Positions 44,189-51,276 of a stretch of 51,276 bases of DNA are shown piece after piece. The stretch lies in the NCBI RefSeq assembly GCF_017306545.1, contig NZ_JAFKID010000030.1, positions 1-51,276 on the forward strand, in the 5' to 3' direction. The translations under genes and the position numbers were made by a program. Source of the DNA: Mesorhizobium sp. GTDB taxonomy: Bacteria > Pseudomonadota > Alphaproteobacteria > Rhizobiales > Rhizobiaceae. The notes under the pieces were generated by a model that had not been told where the DNA came from, ran no database searches, and saw nothing but the letters and a program-made list of their open reading frames with translations. How positions within the stretch are numbered: the first letter of the stretch is position 1; every line of letters begins with the position of its first letter.

Positions 44189-44970
44189 TTCGGACCCGCC
44201 ATACGGCCGCGCAGCGCGACGATGCCGCCGACGACGATCAGGGCAGGGGAGACGACGTTCTCCCGCGCTGCTACCTCGACCAGCGTACCCAGCGTGGCGA
44301 CGACCGTGCGCTCGCCGGGCAAGGTGGCATTCTCCACCAGCGCGGCGGGGGTGTCTTGCGAAAGTCCGCCGGCGCGAAGGTCGGCCACCGTCTCGGCCAT
44401 GTGGGTCAAGCCCATATAGATGACGATCGGCTGGCCGGTGCGGGCAAGGGCCGCCCAGTCCGGCCGGTCGTCGGAGAGGGCGGCGAAGCCGGTCGCCAGG
44501 ATCACCGCGCCGTTGACGCCACGCATGGTAATCGGGATGCCGGCGGAGGCCAGCCCGCCGAAGGCCGAGGTGACGCCGGGCAGGATGCGGTAAGGGATGC
44601 CGTGCTCGACCAGCGCCAATGCCTCCTCGCCGCCGCGCGCGAAGACGGTGGGGTGGCCGCCCTTCAGGCGCACCACCTTACGGCCTTCCTTTGCCAGCCT
44701 GACGAGCAAGACGTTGATGTCGCCTTGCGGGATTGAGAGGCGGCCGCCACGCTTGCCGACGAAGAATTTTTCCGCCTGTTCCGCCACGGCGACGATTTCG
44801 TCCGACACCAGCGCGTCGTGAACCAGCGCGTCGGTCTGGGTCAGCGCGTCGAGCACCTCCAGCGTCAGCAGGCTTGGATCGCCAGGGCCGGCGCCGGCCA
44901 GCCAGACATGGCCGGCCTCGAGGCGCGGCTTGTGCGCGGCGAGTTTGGCAGCAATGTCGGACAGGCTCAT
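44185..44970 (-). CDS. cobA: uroporphyrinogen-III C-methyltransferase
   Basis: This SAM-dependent enzyme adds the methyl groups at C2 and C7 of uroporphyrinogen III, giving precorrin-2, the branch into siroheme and cobalamin. It has 261 residues. The family motifs are [23 protein letters not shown] at the N-terminus, [10 protein letters not shown], the [19 protein letters not shown] loop that binds SAM, and the [17 protein letters not shown] block. It overlaps cobM and cobB by four bases on each side. Confidence 0.95.
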   Translation of the reverse strand: MSLSDIAAKLAAHKPRLEAGHVWLAGAGPGDPSLLTLEVLDALTQTDALVHDALVSDEIVAVAEQAEKFFVGKRGGRLSIPQGDINVLLVRLAKEGRKVVRLKGGHPTVFARGGEEALALVEHGIPYRILPGVTSAFGGLASAGIPITMRGVNGAVILATGFAALSDDRPDWAALARTGQPIVIYMGLTHMAETVADLRAGGLSQDTPAALVENATLPGERTVVATLGTLVEVAARENVVSPALIVVGGIVALRGRMAGPK

Positions 44971-45725
44971 CCACGCCCCCTGAAACGGCGCTGGTAAGTG
45001 GCGTCATAGAGCGAGCTCTCGGTAAAATCCTCGGCCGCCAGCGACGGGCCGACAAAGATGATGGCGGTGCGCTCCACCGGCTCCTCGGCGAATTTTTCCG
45101 CGATCGTCGCCAGCGTGCCACGGATGATGCGCTCGTCCGGCCATGAGGCGCGGAAGACAATGGCGACAGGGCAGTCCGGTCCGTAGAGCGGCGAAAGCTC
45201 GGCCACCACCTGATCCAGCGCATGAATGGCGAGATGCACGGCCAGCGTCGCGCCGGTACGGGCGAAATTGGCCAGCGTCTCGCCGGGCGGCATCTTCGAG
45301 GCACGGCCGGAGACGCGGGTGAGAACGAGGCTCTGCGTCAGTTCGGGGATCGTGAGTTCGCGCCGCAGTGCTGCGGCTGCGGCGGCGAAGGACGGCACGC
45401 CGGGGGTGAGCGTGTAGGGGATGCCGTGCTTTTCCAACCTGCGGATCTGCTCGGCCACCGCGCTCCACACCGAAAGGTCGCCCGAATGCAGCCGCGCCAC
45501 GTCCCGCCCGGCGGCGTGCGCGGCGACGTATTCGGCCTCGATCTCGTCCAGCGACAGCGGCGCTGTGTCGACGATGCGCGTGCCTGGCGCGCAATGGGCG
45601 AGCAGTTCCGGCGCGACGATGGAGCCGGCATAGAGACAGACCGGGCATTCGGAAAGCAGACGCGCCCCGCGCAACGTGATGAGGTCGGCGGCGCCTGGCC
45701 CGGCGCCGATGAAATGCACGGTCAT
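44967..45725 (-). CDS. cobM: precorrin-4 C11-methyltransferase
   Basis: This enzyme methylates precorrin-4 at C11 to give precorrin-5. At 252 residues it shows the tetrapyrrole methylase fold: [24 protein letters not shown], then [15 protein letters not shown], then [23 protein letters not shown], and [38 protein letters not shown]. This last block is specific to CobM/CbiF. Four-base overlaps join it to cobE and cobA. The order of the genes follows the pathway only in part. Confidence 0.95.
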   Translation of the reverse strand: MTVHFIGAGPGAADLITLRGARLLSECPVCLYAGSIVAPELLAHCAPGTRIVDTAPLSLDEIEAEYVAAHAAGRDVARLHSGDLSVWSAVAEQIRRLEKHGIPYTLTPGVPSFAAAAAALRRELTIPELTQSLVLTRVSGRASKMPPGETLANFARTGATLAVHLAIHALDQVVAELSPLYGPDCPVAIVFRASWPDERIIRGTLATIAEKFAEEPVERTAIIFVGPSLAAEDFTESSLYDATYQRRFRGRG

Positions 45726-46108
45726 GGCAGGTTTCCCGCTATGGCGATGGCGCAGGTGACAGGGCCGACGGCGACGCGCGGCCCGAGCAAAGTCGCATCC
45801 TGCCCGGCGGCGGCGAGTGCGGCCGTTTCGGAAACGGACGGGGTGCCGGTAGCGGCGAGGGAAGGCTCCGAACGGGTCAGCGCGCGCAGCGAGACGGCGC
45901 GCAGGGCTGCGTCGTCGACCAGCAGCAGGGGCAATTTCAGAGCCTTGCCGGTCGCTGCGATGGCGTCCTCGGCGCGCTTGAAATGGGCCGTCGCCAGTGC
46001 CGACAGCGCGCTGGGGGAGAGCCCGTGGGAGGCGAGCGCCGCTTCCACGGCCGCGAGGACCTGCCCTTGATCGACGCCCTTGCGGCAGCCTATGCCTGCG
46101 ACCATCAT
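45722..46108 (-). CDS. cobE: cobalamin biosynthesis protein CobE (CbiG C-terminal type)
   Basis: This is a small 128-residue protein of the CobE/CbiG-C family, with [21 protein letters not shown] at the N-terminus and [20 protein letters not shown] near the end. The function in the aerobic pathway is still unclear; the anaerobic counterpart CbiG opens the ring delta-lactone. Start ATG 46108 overlaps the cobL stop (ATGA); a second ATG at 46126 would add six residues. It is flanked tightly by cobL and cobM, so it is clearly part of the operon. Confidence 0.85.
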   Translation of the reverse strand: MMVAGIGCRKGVDQGQVLAAVEAALASHGLSPSALSALATAHFKRAEDAIAATGKALKLPLLLVDDAALRAVSLRALTRSEPSLAATGTPSVSETAALAAAGQDATLLGPRVAVGPVTCAIAIAGNLP

Positions 46109-47337
46109 GGTTTCGTCCAGTTCCATTGCGTGACAGGGAGGGCCGGCCGCCACGCCTGCATCGCGCCGACGGCGCCCGCGCGGGAGATGGCGAGCCGAAC
46201 CAACTCGCCGCCGAGTTCTGCGTGGCGCGCCAGCAGCAGCGCCTCCATTTCCAGCGTCACGGCGTTGGCGACCAGCCGGCCGCCGGGGGGCAAGGCGGCT
46301 ATCGCGGCGTCCAGCACACCGGGGTCGCTGCCGCCGCCGCCGATGAAGACGACAGACGGAGCCGGCAGGCCGGCGAGTGCTTCGGGCGCCTTGCCTTCGA
46401 CCACCGTGAGGCACGGCACGCCGAAAGCGGCGGCGTTGCGGCGGATGCGGGCGGCGCGCTCCGGGTCGGCCTCGACGGCGACGGCATTGAGCGAGGGATG
46501 GGCCAGCAGCCATTCGATGGCGATGGAGCCGGAGCCGGCGCCGATGTCCCACAGCATTTCGCCATGCCGGGGCGCCAGCGCCGAAAGCGTAACGGCGCGC
46601 ACCTCGCGCTTGGTGATCTGCCCATCGTGCTCGAACAGGGCGTCGGCGCGGCCGGTGGCCAGCGGAACGATGCGGGCCTGCCGATCCGCTTCGACTTCGA
46701 TCGCCAGGACGTTGAGCGGATTGATGTTTTCGAAGGGAAAGGCGGCGGCGCGAGCGGTGCGTATGCGTTCGTCCGGTCCGCCCAACGCCTCCAGAACGGT
46801 GAGTTTTGAAGCGCCGAAACCACTATCGGCGAGAAGCGCTGCCATTTCGGCGGGCGTCTTGCCGTCGGACGTCAGCGCCAGGATACGCGCGCCGGGATGC
46901 AGAGATGGGCGGATCAGGTCGATGGAGCGGCCATGCAGGGAAACCGTCTCGACGTCCTGCAAGGCCCAGCCCAGCCGGGAGGCGGCGAGCGAGAAGGCCG
47001 ACGGCGCCGGGATGACGGTCATTTCGACAACCGGGATCTGGCGGGCGAGCGTTACGCCGACACCGTGGAAAAACGGATCGCCCGAGGCGAGCACGCAGAC
47101 TTTCCTGCCGCGCAGGGCGAGCACCGCGTGCATGGCGCTGTCAAAGGGAACCGGCCAGGGCCGTGGTTCTCCGGCGATGAGGGTTTCGGCCAGCGCCAGA
47201 TGCCGCGCGCCGCCGAACACGAAATCGGCTTCGGCAACATGCCGCTTGGCTGTGTCGCCAAGCCCCGCCACGCCGTCCTCGCCGATGCCGACGACAGTGA
47301 GCCATTTTTCGGGATTTGCCGGAGCGCCGTTCGTCAT
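46105..47337 (-). CDS. cobL: precorrin-6Y C5,15-methyltransferase (decarboxylating)
   Basis: This enzyme methylates C5 and C15 of precorrin-6B and removes the C12 acetate carboxyl group. The fused form has two parts: an N-terminal CbiE-like methylase ([23 protein letters not shown] at the start, [17 protein letters not shown] in the middle) and a C-terminal CbiT-like class I methyltransferase with the SAM loop [18 protein letters not shown]. The 410-residue length suits the fusion. It is the first gene of the cobL-E-M-A-B operon. Its upstream region up to cobK holds a palindromic repeat. Confidence 0.95.
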   Translation of the reverse strand: MTNGAPANPEKWLTVVGIGEDGVAGLGDTAKRHVAEADFVFGGARHLALAETLIAGEPRPWPVPFDSAMHAVLALRGRKVCVLASGDPFFHGVGVTLARQIPVVEMTVIPAPSAFSLAASRLGWALQDVETVSLHGRSIDLIRPSLHPGARILALTSDGKTPAEMAALLADSGFGASKLTVLEALGGPDERIRTARAAAFPFENINPLNVLAIEVEADRQARIVPLATGRADALFEHDGQITKREVRAVTLSALAPRHGEMLWDIGAGSGSIAIEWLLAHPSLNAVAVEADPERAARIRRNAAAFGVPCLTVVEGKAPEALAGLPAPSVVFIGGGGSDPGVLDAAIAALPPGGRLVANAVTLEMEALLLARHAELGGELVRLAISRAGAVGAMQAWRPALPVTQWNWTKP

Positions 47338-47639
47338 GACGGCACCGGGGCGATCGTGAAAAGATGCCTTTCTCCGACGCCGCTACGCTTCATAAGTTGG
47401 TTATGGCAGCGCACCCCCACCCCTAACCCCTCCCCACAAGGGGGAGGGGGACTCTGGGGCGACGCTATGCTCAGCCAACCTTGGCAATTCTGGTGGGAAC
47501 GGTGGCGTCGGCGTCTTCCTCTCCCTTGCGGAGAGGGGACAGGGGTGGGGGTGGGCGACCGTCGATATGGATAGAGGGTGGTTTGCGCCGTCTTGGGGCG
47601 GTAAAACTGACCGTCGTCAACGACCGGAAAATCCTGCGT
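47338..47639. other. 302-base divergent region between cobL and cobK
   Basis: The promoters of cobL (minus) and cobK (plus) must lie here. A palindromic repeat element occupies 47412-47553. Outside it I see no strong promoter pair. I also looked for a cobalamin riboswitch B12-box on both strands and found none. Confidence 0.5.
47412..47553. repeat. 142-base inverted-repeat element between cobL and cobK
   Basis: The ends are a perfect 13-base inverted repeat: CACCCCCACCCCT (47412-47424) and AGGGGTGGGGGTG (47541-47553). Inside are two more hairpins: CCCCTCCCC/GGGGAGGGG (47427-47435 with 47441-47449) and CCTCTCC/GGAGAGG (47518-47524 with 47530-47536). It codes for nothing recognisable. The form resembles dispersed MITE- or REP-like elements of rhizobial genomes. 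I do not see target-site duplications with certainty. Confidence 0.7.
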
Positions 47640-48407
47640 ATGCCGCACAAAATCCTCATCCTCGGCGGGACGGCCGAAGCGCGGCAGGTCGCGGCAGCGC
47701 TGGCGGGGCGCGGCGATTGCGAGGTCGTGCTGTCGCTGGCGGGGCGCACCGAACACCCCGCGGCGCAGGGCGTGCCGGTGCGCATCGGTGGGTTCGGCGG
47801 CGCGGAAGGATTGGCCTACTATCTCAAGGAAAACGCCGTCGAACTGCTGGTCGACGCCACACATCCCTATGCCGCGCGCATCTCGGCCAATGCCGCCGAG
47901 GCCGCGCGGATTGCTGGGGTGCCGATCTTGGCGTTGCGCCGGCCGGGCTGGGAGCGGATGGAAGGCGACCGCTGGACGGAGGCCGACGATGTCGCCGGAG
48001 CGGTGCGTGCGCTTGGCACCGCGCCGCGCCGCGTCTTCCTCACCCTCGGCCGGCAGGAGGTTCATGCCTTCGAGGCAGCGCCGCAGCATCGCTATCTCGT
48101 GCGCAGCGTCGATCCGGTCGATCCGCCGCTCACCCTGCCGAATCTCGAGACCGTCCTGTCGCGCGGGCCGTTCGAGATCACCGACGAACTGGCGCTGCTC
48201 GAACGCCATGGTATCGATGCGGTCGTGTCGAAGAACAGCGGCGGTTCCGCGACCTATGGCAAGATCGCCGCCGCGCGCGCGCTCGGCATCGAGGTGATCA
48301 TGGTTCGCCGACCGGCGTTGCCGAATGTGCCATCGGCCGAAACCGTGCATGAACTGGTCGCCAAAGTCGTTCATCTTCTCGGCCCCGTGGCGGAGCGCGG
48401 CGTGTAG
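47640..48407 (+). CDS. cobK: precorrin-6A reductase
   Basis: This NADPH-dependent enzyme reduces precorrin-6A to precorrin-6B. It has 255 residues and starts MPHKILILGGTAEARQVAAAL, the CobK N-terminal fold. LLVDATHPYAARISANAAEAARIAGVP, VFLTLGRQEVHAFEA and the C-terminal VVSKNSGGSATYGKIAAARALGIEVIMVRRP are all diagnostic. ATG 47640 fits the family start; the frame is open from 47481 through the repeat element and looks non-coding there. It is the only plus-strand cob gene in the window and converges with cobJ, overlapping it by 37 bases. Confidence 0.95.
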   Translation: MPHKILILGGTAEARQVAAALAGRGDCEVVLSLAGRTEHPAAQGVPVRIGGFGGAEGLAYYLKENAVELLVDATHPYAARISANAAEAARIAGVPILALRRPGWERMEGDRWTEADDVAGAVRALGTAPRRVFLTLGRQEVHAFEAAPQHRYLVRSVDPVDPPLTLPNLETVLSRGPFEITDELALLERHGIDAVVSKNSGGSATYGKIAAARALGIEVIMVRRPALPNVPSAETVHELVAKVVHLLGPVAERGV

Positions 48408-49135
48408 ACCAGGGGCGCCTGACCCTCGCGCCTGATGATGCGGGTTTCGGGCGAGCCGACGATGATGCAGGTCGCCATGTCGGCCATGTCCGGGCTGGCG
48501 TCAGCCAGCAAGCAGGTCCGGATGCGCTCGTCCGGCCGACCGGCGGCACGGCCGAAGACCACCGGCGTGGTGCCGGGCAGCACGGCCGTCAGGCATTCGA
48601 AGGCGCGGCCGAGCTGCCAGGGACGGGCCTTGGAGATCGGGTTGTAGAGCGCGATGACGAAGCCGGCGCCGGCCGCCGCCAGCAAGCGCAGCTCGATCAG
48701 GTCCCAGGGTTTCAGATTGTCCGACAGCGAGATGGCGCAGAAGTCATGGCCGAGCGGCGCGCCGGCGCGCGCCGCGACAGCCAGCATGGCGGTGACGCCC
48801 GGAACGATGCCGAGTTCGATGCCGCGCCATTCGTCCGGCCCGGCCTCGATCGCCTCGCAGACGGCGGCGGCCATGGCGAAGACGCCCGGATCGCCGCCAG
48901 AGACGACGGCGACATGATAGCCTTGCGCTGCCTTTTCCAACGCCTCCTGCGCGCGCGTCAGTTCCTCCCGATTATCAGAGGTGATCGCCTGCTGGTCGTC
49001 GCGCAGGCCGAGCCGGTCGACATAGGGCTTGTAGCCGTAGAAGAACGTCGCTTCGGCGACGGCGCGGCTGGCTTCCGGCGTGACCTGTTCGACGTTGCCG
49101 GGTCCGAGGCCGATGATGGTCAGCCGGCCGCTCAT
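48371..49135 (-). CDS. cobJ: precorrin-3B C17-methyltransferase
   Basis: This enzyme methylates C17 of precorrin-3B with ring contraction, giving precorrin-4. At 254 residues it shows RLTIIGLGPGNVEQVTPEASRAVAEA, then FYGYKPYVDRLGL, then YHVAVVSGGDPGVFAMAAAVCEA and CAISLSDNLKPWDLIELRLLAAAGAGFVIALYNP, all specific for CobJ/CbiH. The start overlaps cobI by four bases. Its 3' end overlaps cobK by 37 bases on the other strand. Confidence 0.95.
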   Translation of the reverse strand: MSGRLTIIGLGPGNVEQVTPEASRAVAEATFFYGYKPYVDRLGLRDDQQAITSDNREELTRAQEALEKAAQGYHVAVVSGGDPGVFAMAAAVCEAIEAGPDEWRGIELGIVPGVTAMLAVAARAGAPLGHDFCAISLSDNLKPWDLIELRLLAAAGAGFVIALYNPISKARPWQLGRAFECLTAVLPGTTPVVFGRAAGRPDERIRTCLLADASPDMADMATCIIVGSPETRIIRREGQAPLVYTPRSATGPRR

Positions 49136-49902
49136 AGCACCGCTCCCGATACCGAGGTCGAACCCGGCCGGTCGAGCCAGCCGGCAACCAGCACGATGGA
49201 GAAATAGGGCGCGCTGTCATCGGCTTTGTCGGCAAGGCGGGTGGAGGCGCCGTTCGTCATGGTGCCGCGCTCGACATAGACGGCGCGTTCGAGCTTGCCG
49301 GTCGCTGCCAGCGCGCGCCGGATCTTCGGCAGGTTGCGGCCGACCTTCATGATGACGACGGCGTCGGTGTCTCCCAACCGCCGCGTTAGCTCGGCCTCGG
49401 CCATCGTACCGGGAAGCACGGTCAGTACATCGTCGCCCTGCACGATGGGCTGGCCGGTTGTCGACCAACAGCCGGACATGGCGGTGACGCCGGGGATCAC
49501 CTCGGTCGGGAAGCGATGGGCGAGGCGCACATGCAGGTGCATGTAGGAGCCGTAGAACAACGGGTCGCCTTCAGAGAGCACCGCCACGGTTCGGCCGGCT
49601 TGGAGGTGCGCCGCGACCTTCGCTGCGGCCTCTTCGTAGAAGGCGAGGATCTGCGCCTTGTAGTCGGCGTGGTCCTTGTCGATCTCGACTGTCACCGGAT
49701 AGTGCAGCGGCAGTTCGGCGACGCCGGGCTTCATGTGCGCGGCGACGATGGCGCGGGCATTGCCGTTGCCGTTGCGCTTGGCGAAATGCGCGACGACGTC
49801 GGCCTCAGCCAGCGCGCGTACCGCCTTCAAGGTCAGTAGTTCCGGGTCGCCGGGGCCGGTGCCGATGCCGATCAGGCGGCCGGATTTGGGGGCGGTCGTC
49901 AC
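49132..49902 (-). CDS. cobI: precorrin-2 C20-methyltransferase
   Basis: This enzyme methylates C20 of precorrin-2 to give precorrin-3A. It has 256 residues with GRLIGIGTGPGDPELLTLKAVRALAEADVVAHFAKRNG at the N-terminus, LSEGDPLFYGSYMHLHVRL (substrate loop) and VIPGVTAMSGCWSTTGQPI, all typical for CobI/CbiL. It starts 43 bases after cobH and overlaps cobJ by four bases. It belongs to the cobG-H-I-J operon. Confidence 0.95.
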   Translation of the reverse strand: MTTAPKSGRLIGIGTGPGDPELLTLKAVRALAEADVVAHFAKRNGNGNARAIVAAHMKPGVAELPLHYPVTVEIDKDHADYKAQILAFYEEAAAKVAAHLQAGRTVAVLSEGDPLFYGSYMHLHVRLAHRFPTEVIPGVTAMSGCWSTTGQPIVQGDDVLTVLPGTMAEAELTRRLGDTDAVVIMKVGRNLPKIRRALAATGKLERAVYVERGTMTNGASTRLADKADDSAPYFSIVLVAGWLDRPGSTSVSGAVL

Positions 49903-49945
49903 GACGAAACTCTCCCGGCATGGCGCGGGGTACGGAAAGGCATCG

Positions 49946-50584
49946 TCATAATCCCGACCTCGCCAAGGAATTGAGCGCGGCGGCCGTCATGGCCGAGCCG
50001 CCGAGCCGGCCGCGTACGATGGCCCACGGCACGCCGTAGGAATTTCCGGCCAGCGCATCCTTGGATTCGGCCGCACCGACGAAGCCGACCGGCATGCCGA
50101 TGATGGCTGCTGGTTTCGGTCCACCGTCGCGCAGCTTTTCCAGCAGGTAGAACAGCGCGGTCGGCGCATTGCCGATGGCGACGACGGCGCCCGCCATGCG
50201 CTCGCCCCAGAGATCGATGGCGGCGGCCGAGCGTGTGTTGCCGATGGCCTTGGCTATTTCGGCGGTGCGCGGGTCGCGCAGCGTGCAGATCACCTCGTTG
50301 CCGGCGGGCAGGCGGGCGCGGGTGACGCCGTGCGCGACCATTTCGGCATCGCAGAAGATCGACGCGCCGGCGGCGAGCGCCGCGCGCGCGGCGGCGACGA
50401 AATCGACTGAAAAGGCGAAGTTTTTCGCCGCCTCGACCTGGCCGCAGGCATGGATCATGCGGATGGCGACGTCGGCCTCGGCTTCGGAAAAGCGCGCGAG
50501 GTCGGCTTCGGCGCGGATGATGGCGAAGGAGCGTTCGTAGATCGCATTGCCGTCGCGGATGTAATTGTAGGCGGCCATGCTCAT
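49946..50584 (-). CDS. cobH: precorrin-8X methylmutase
   Basis: This enzyme moves the methyl group from C11 to C12, turning precorrin-8X into hydrogenobyrinic acid. Its 212 residues include YNYIRDGNAIYERSFAIIRAEADL, IRMIHACGQVEAAKNFAFSVDFV (catalytic His in the HACG motif), IFCDAEMVAHGVTR and IGMPVGFVGAAESKDAL, all diagnostic. ATG 50584 overlaps the cobG stop (ATGA); ATG 50578 would shorten it by two residues. Confidence 0.95.
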   Translation of the reverse strand: MSMAAYNYIRDGNAIYERSFAIIRAEADLARFSEAEADVAIRMIHACGQVEAAKNFAFSVDFVAAARAALAAGASIFCDAEMVAHGVTRARLPAGNEVICTLRDPRTAEIAKAIGNTRSAAAIDLWGERMAGAVVAIGNAPTALFYLLEKLRDGGPKPAAIIGMPVGFVGAAESKDALAGNSYGVPWAIVRGRLGGSAMTAAALNSLARSGL

Positions 50585-51276
50585 TCCTGCGGTCCTGCTG
50601 TGAATGCCTGCATTGCCTGTGCGTCCAGACGGGCGAGGCAGGCGGCGGCGGTTTCGCCCGCTCGGCGCTGCCTTGCAACCAGCGCCGCGACCCGTCCGAG
50701 GGCGGACCCCGCCTCGTCCTCGCCGGTGTAGCCGGACGGGCGCGCGCCCGCCGTTCCGTTGACGACAAGTCCCGCGCCGTTCTCGCCGCCGACCAGCGCC
50801 AGCGCTGCCGACCTCGGATGGGCGCATCCCTTGGCGCAACCGGAGACATGCAGTGTGAGGGAGCCGTCGAACAGGCCGGCGTGCTGACGCACAACCTGCT
50901 CGGCTATTGCTCGGGTGTCGATGTGGCCCGATGCGCAGGCCGGCTTGCCTGGGCAGGCGGCGATGAAAAGGCGCGGATCGGCGGCGTCTGTGACGAAGCC
51001 GAGGGCCGTGGCTTTTGATTGGAGGGCCTTGGCGGAACGGGTCGTCAGGCCGAGCGTCAGCAGCCTGCGGTCGGGTGCGGAGCAGATTTCGGTGGCGCCC
51101 GACTTTGCCGCCTCGCGCGCCAATTCGGCCAGCGTTTCCGCTGGCATCGAGCCGAAGGGGAGGGCGATAGCGAGGGCGTGGGTGTCGTTGGTGAGAGGGA
51201 AGGTCGCAAGCTGGAGATGTTCGCGCTGCCGCTCATCCCCCTGCCGGGACCTTCGCCCCGTAAACGGGGAGAAGGG
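50581..51276 (-). CDS. cobG: precorrin-3B synthase CobG, 5' end cut by the window
   Basis: CobG is an Fe-S, O2-using monooxygenase of the nitrite/sulfite reductase family that makes precorrin-3B. The window holds the C-terminal 231 codons. The SiR-like Fe-S motif appears as CPGKPACASGHI then CAKGCAHP, four cysteines in the expected spacing. An internal ATG at 51147 is not the real start, because the same frame is open to the window edge and ALAIALPFGSM before it matches CobG. The farthest 45 bases in the window (51232-51276) are a palindromic repeat translated in frame as a basic stretch, an odd insertion. Its upstream part lies outside. Confidence 0.9.
   Translation of the reverse strand, partial: PFSPFTGRRSRQGDERQREHLQLATFPLTNDTHALAIALPFGSMPAETLAELAREAAKSGATEICSAPDRRLLTLGLTTRSAKALQSKATALGFVTDAADPRLFIAACPGKPACASGHIDTRAIAEQVVRQHAGLFDGSLTLHVSGCAKGCAHPRSAALALVGGENGAGLVVNGTAGARPSGYTGEDEAGSALGRVAALVARQRRAGETAAACLARLDAQAMQAFTAGPQE
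51232..51276. repeat. palindromic repeat inside the cobG reading frame
   Basis: CCTTCGCCCCGT (51250-51261) and ACGGGGAGAAGG (51264-51275) form a 12-base stem with one G/A mismatch, preceded by CTCATCCCCCTGCCGGGA. This is the form of a dispersed repeat common between genes of Mesorhizobium-like genomes. Here it lies within the cobG open frame and may continue past the window edge. Confidence 0.65.

Noticed and set aside
47338-47639. CRISPR array or riboswitch between cobL and cobK
   Set aside because: The repeats are inverted and unique within the stretch, with no regular direct repeats and spacers, and no B12-box.

Overview
The window is GC-rich and gene-dense. It looks like chromosomal DNA of an alphaproteobacterium of the order Hyphomicrobiales (Rhizobiales), most like Mesorhizobium or Aminobacter. 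This rests on the gene order folA-hflK-hflC-DUF2065-degP followed by serB/miaA and ilvI-ilvH, on a BA14K-family protein, on a complete-looking aerobic cob cluster in the rhizobial arrangement, and on palindromic intergenic repeats of the kind common in these genomes. It is an assignment from recognised families and layout; no database search was run.

Layout. 1-8.9 kb: a DUF4424 gene cut by the window edge, dihydrofolate reductase, the HflK/HflC/DUF2065/DegP envelope protein-quality genes, a convergent acetyltransferase-serB pair, miaA and a diguanylate cyclase. 9-14.4 kb: a HerA-type ATPase, a flavin monooxygenase with an added N-terminal domain, and a secreted DUF6600 protein. 14.5-18.5 kb: the branched-chain amino acid operon ilvI-ilvH. 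It is preceded by a transcription attenuator with a 16-residue leader peptide and interrupted by an AbrB/PIN toxin-antitoxin pair. A LysE-type exporter follows. 18.6-25.3 kb: an RND efflux pump, a cobalt-type nitrile hydratase (alpha, beta, activator) and an FMN reductase. 25.4-28.6 kb: a VapBC pair, a Dda/RecD-like helicase, a STAS-like protein and pdxJ. 28.7-39.8 kb: kup, a TetR regulator with a clear palindromic operator, ilvC, a PilZ protein, BA14K, a nuclease/phosphatase-fold protein, a NUDIX protein, a MacAB-type efflux system and a PhzF-like isomerase, then tRNA-Lys(CTT). 40.8-51.3 kb: cobalamin biosynthesis, with cobG-H-I-J, cobL-E-M-A-B and cobS-T on the minus strand and cobK on the plus strand.

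How the genes fit together. ilvI/ilvH make acetolactate (or acetohydroxybutyrate) and ilvC carries out the next step, so two steps of Val/Leu/Ile synthesis are within 18 kb. The leader in front of ilvI encodes Leu-Ile-Leu-Val, which fits control by branched-chain aminoacyl-tRNA supply. The cob genes cover uroporphyrinogen III methylation through corrin ring contraction, the first amidation and the last nucleotide-loop steps. Cobalt insertion, adenosylation and the other amidations are not in the window. Nitrile hydratase has the cobalt-type metal-binding motif.

Most of the window is ordinary core genome. The observations most worth checking are the palindromic repeat that lies in frame inside the cobG reading frame at the right edge, the toxin-antitoxin pair between ilvI and ilvH with four evenly spaced operator half-sites on its promoter, and the apparently leaderless ilv attenuator peptide. 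I did not find a clearly undescribed multigene system.
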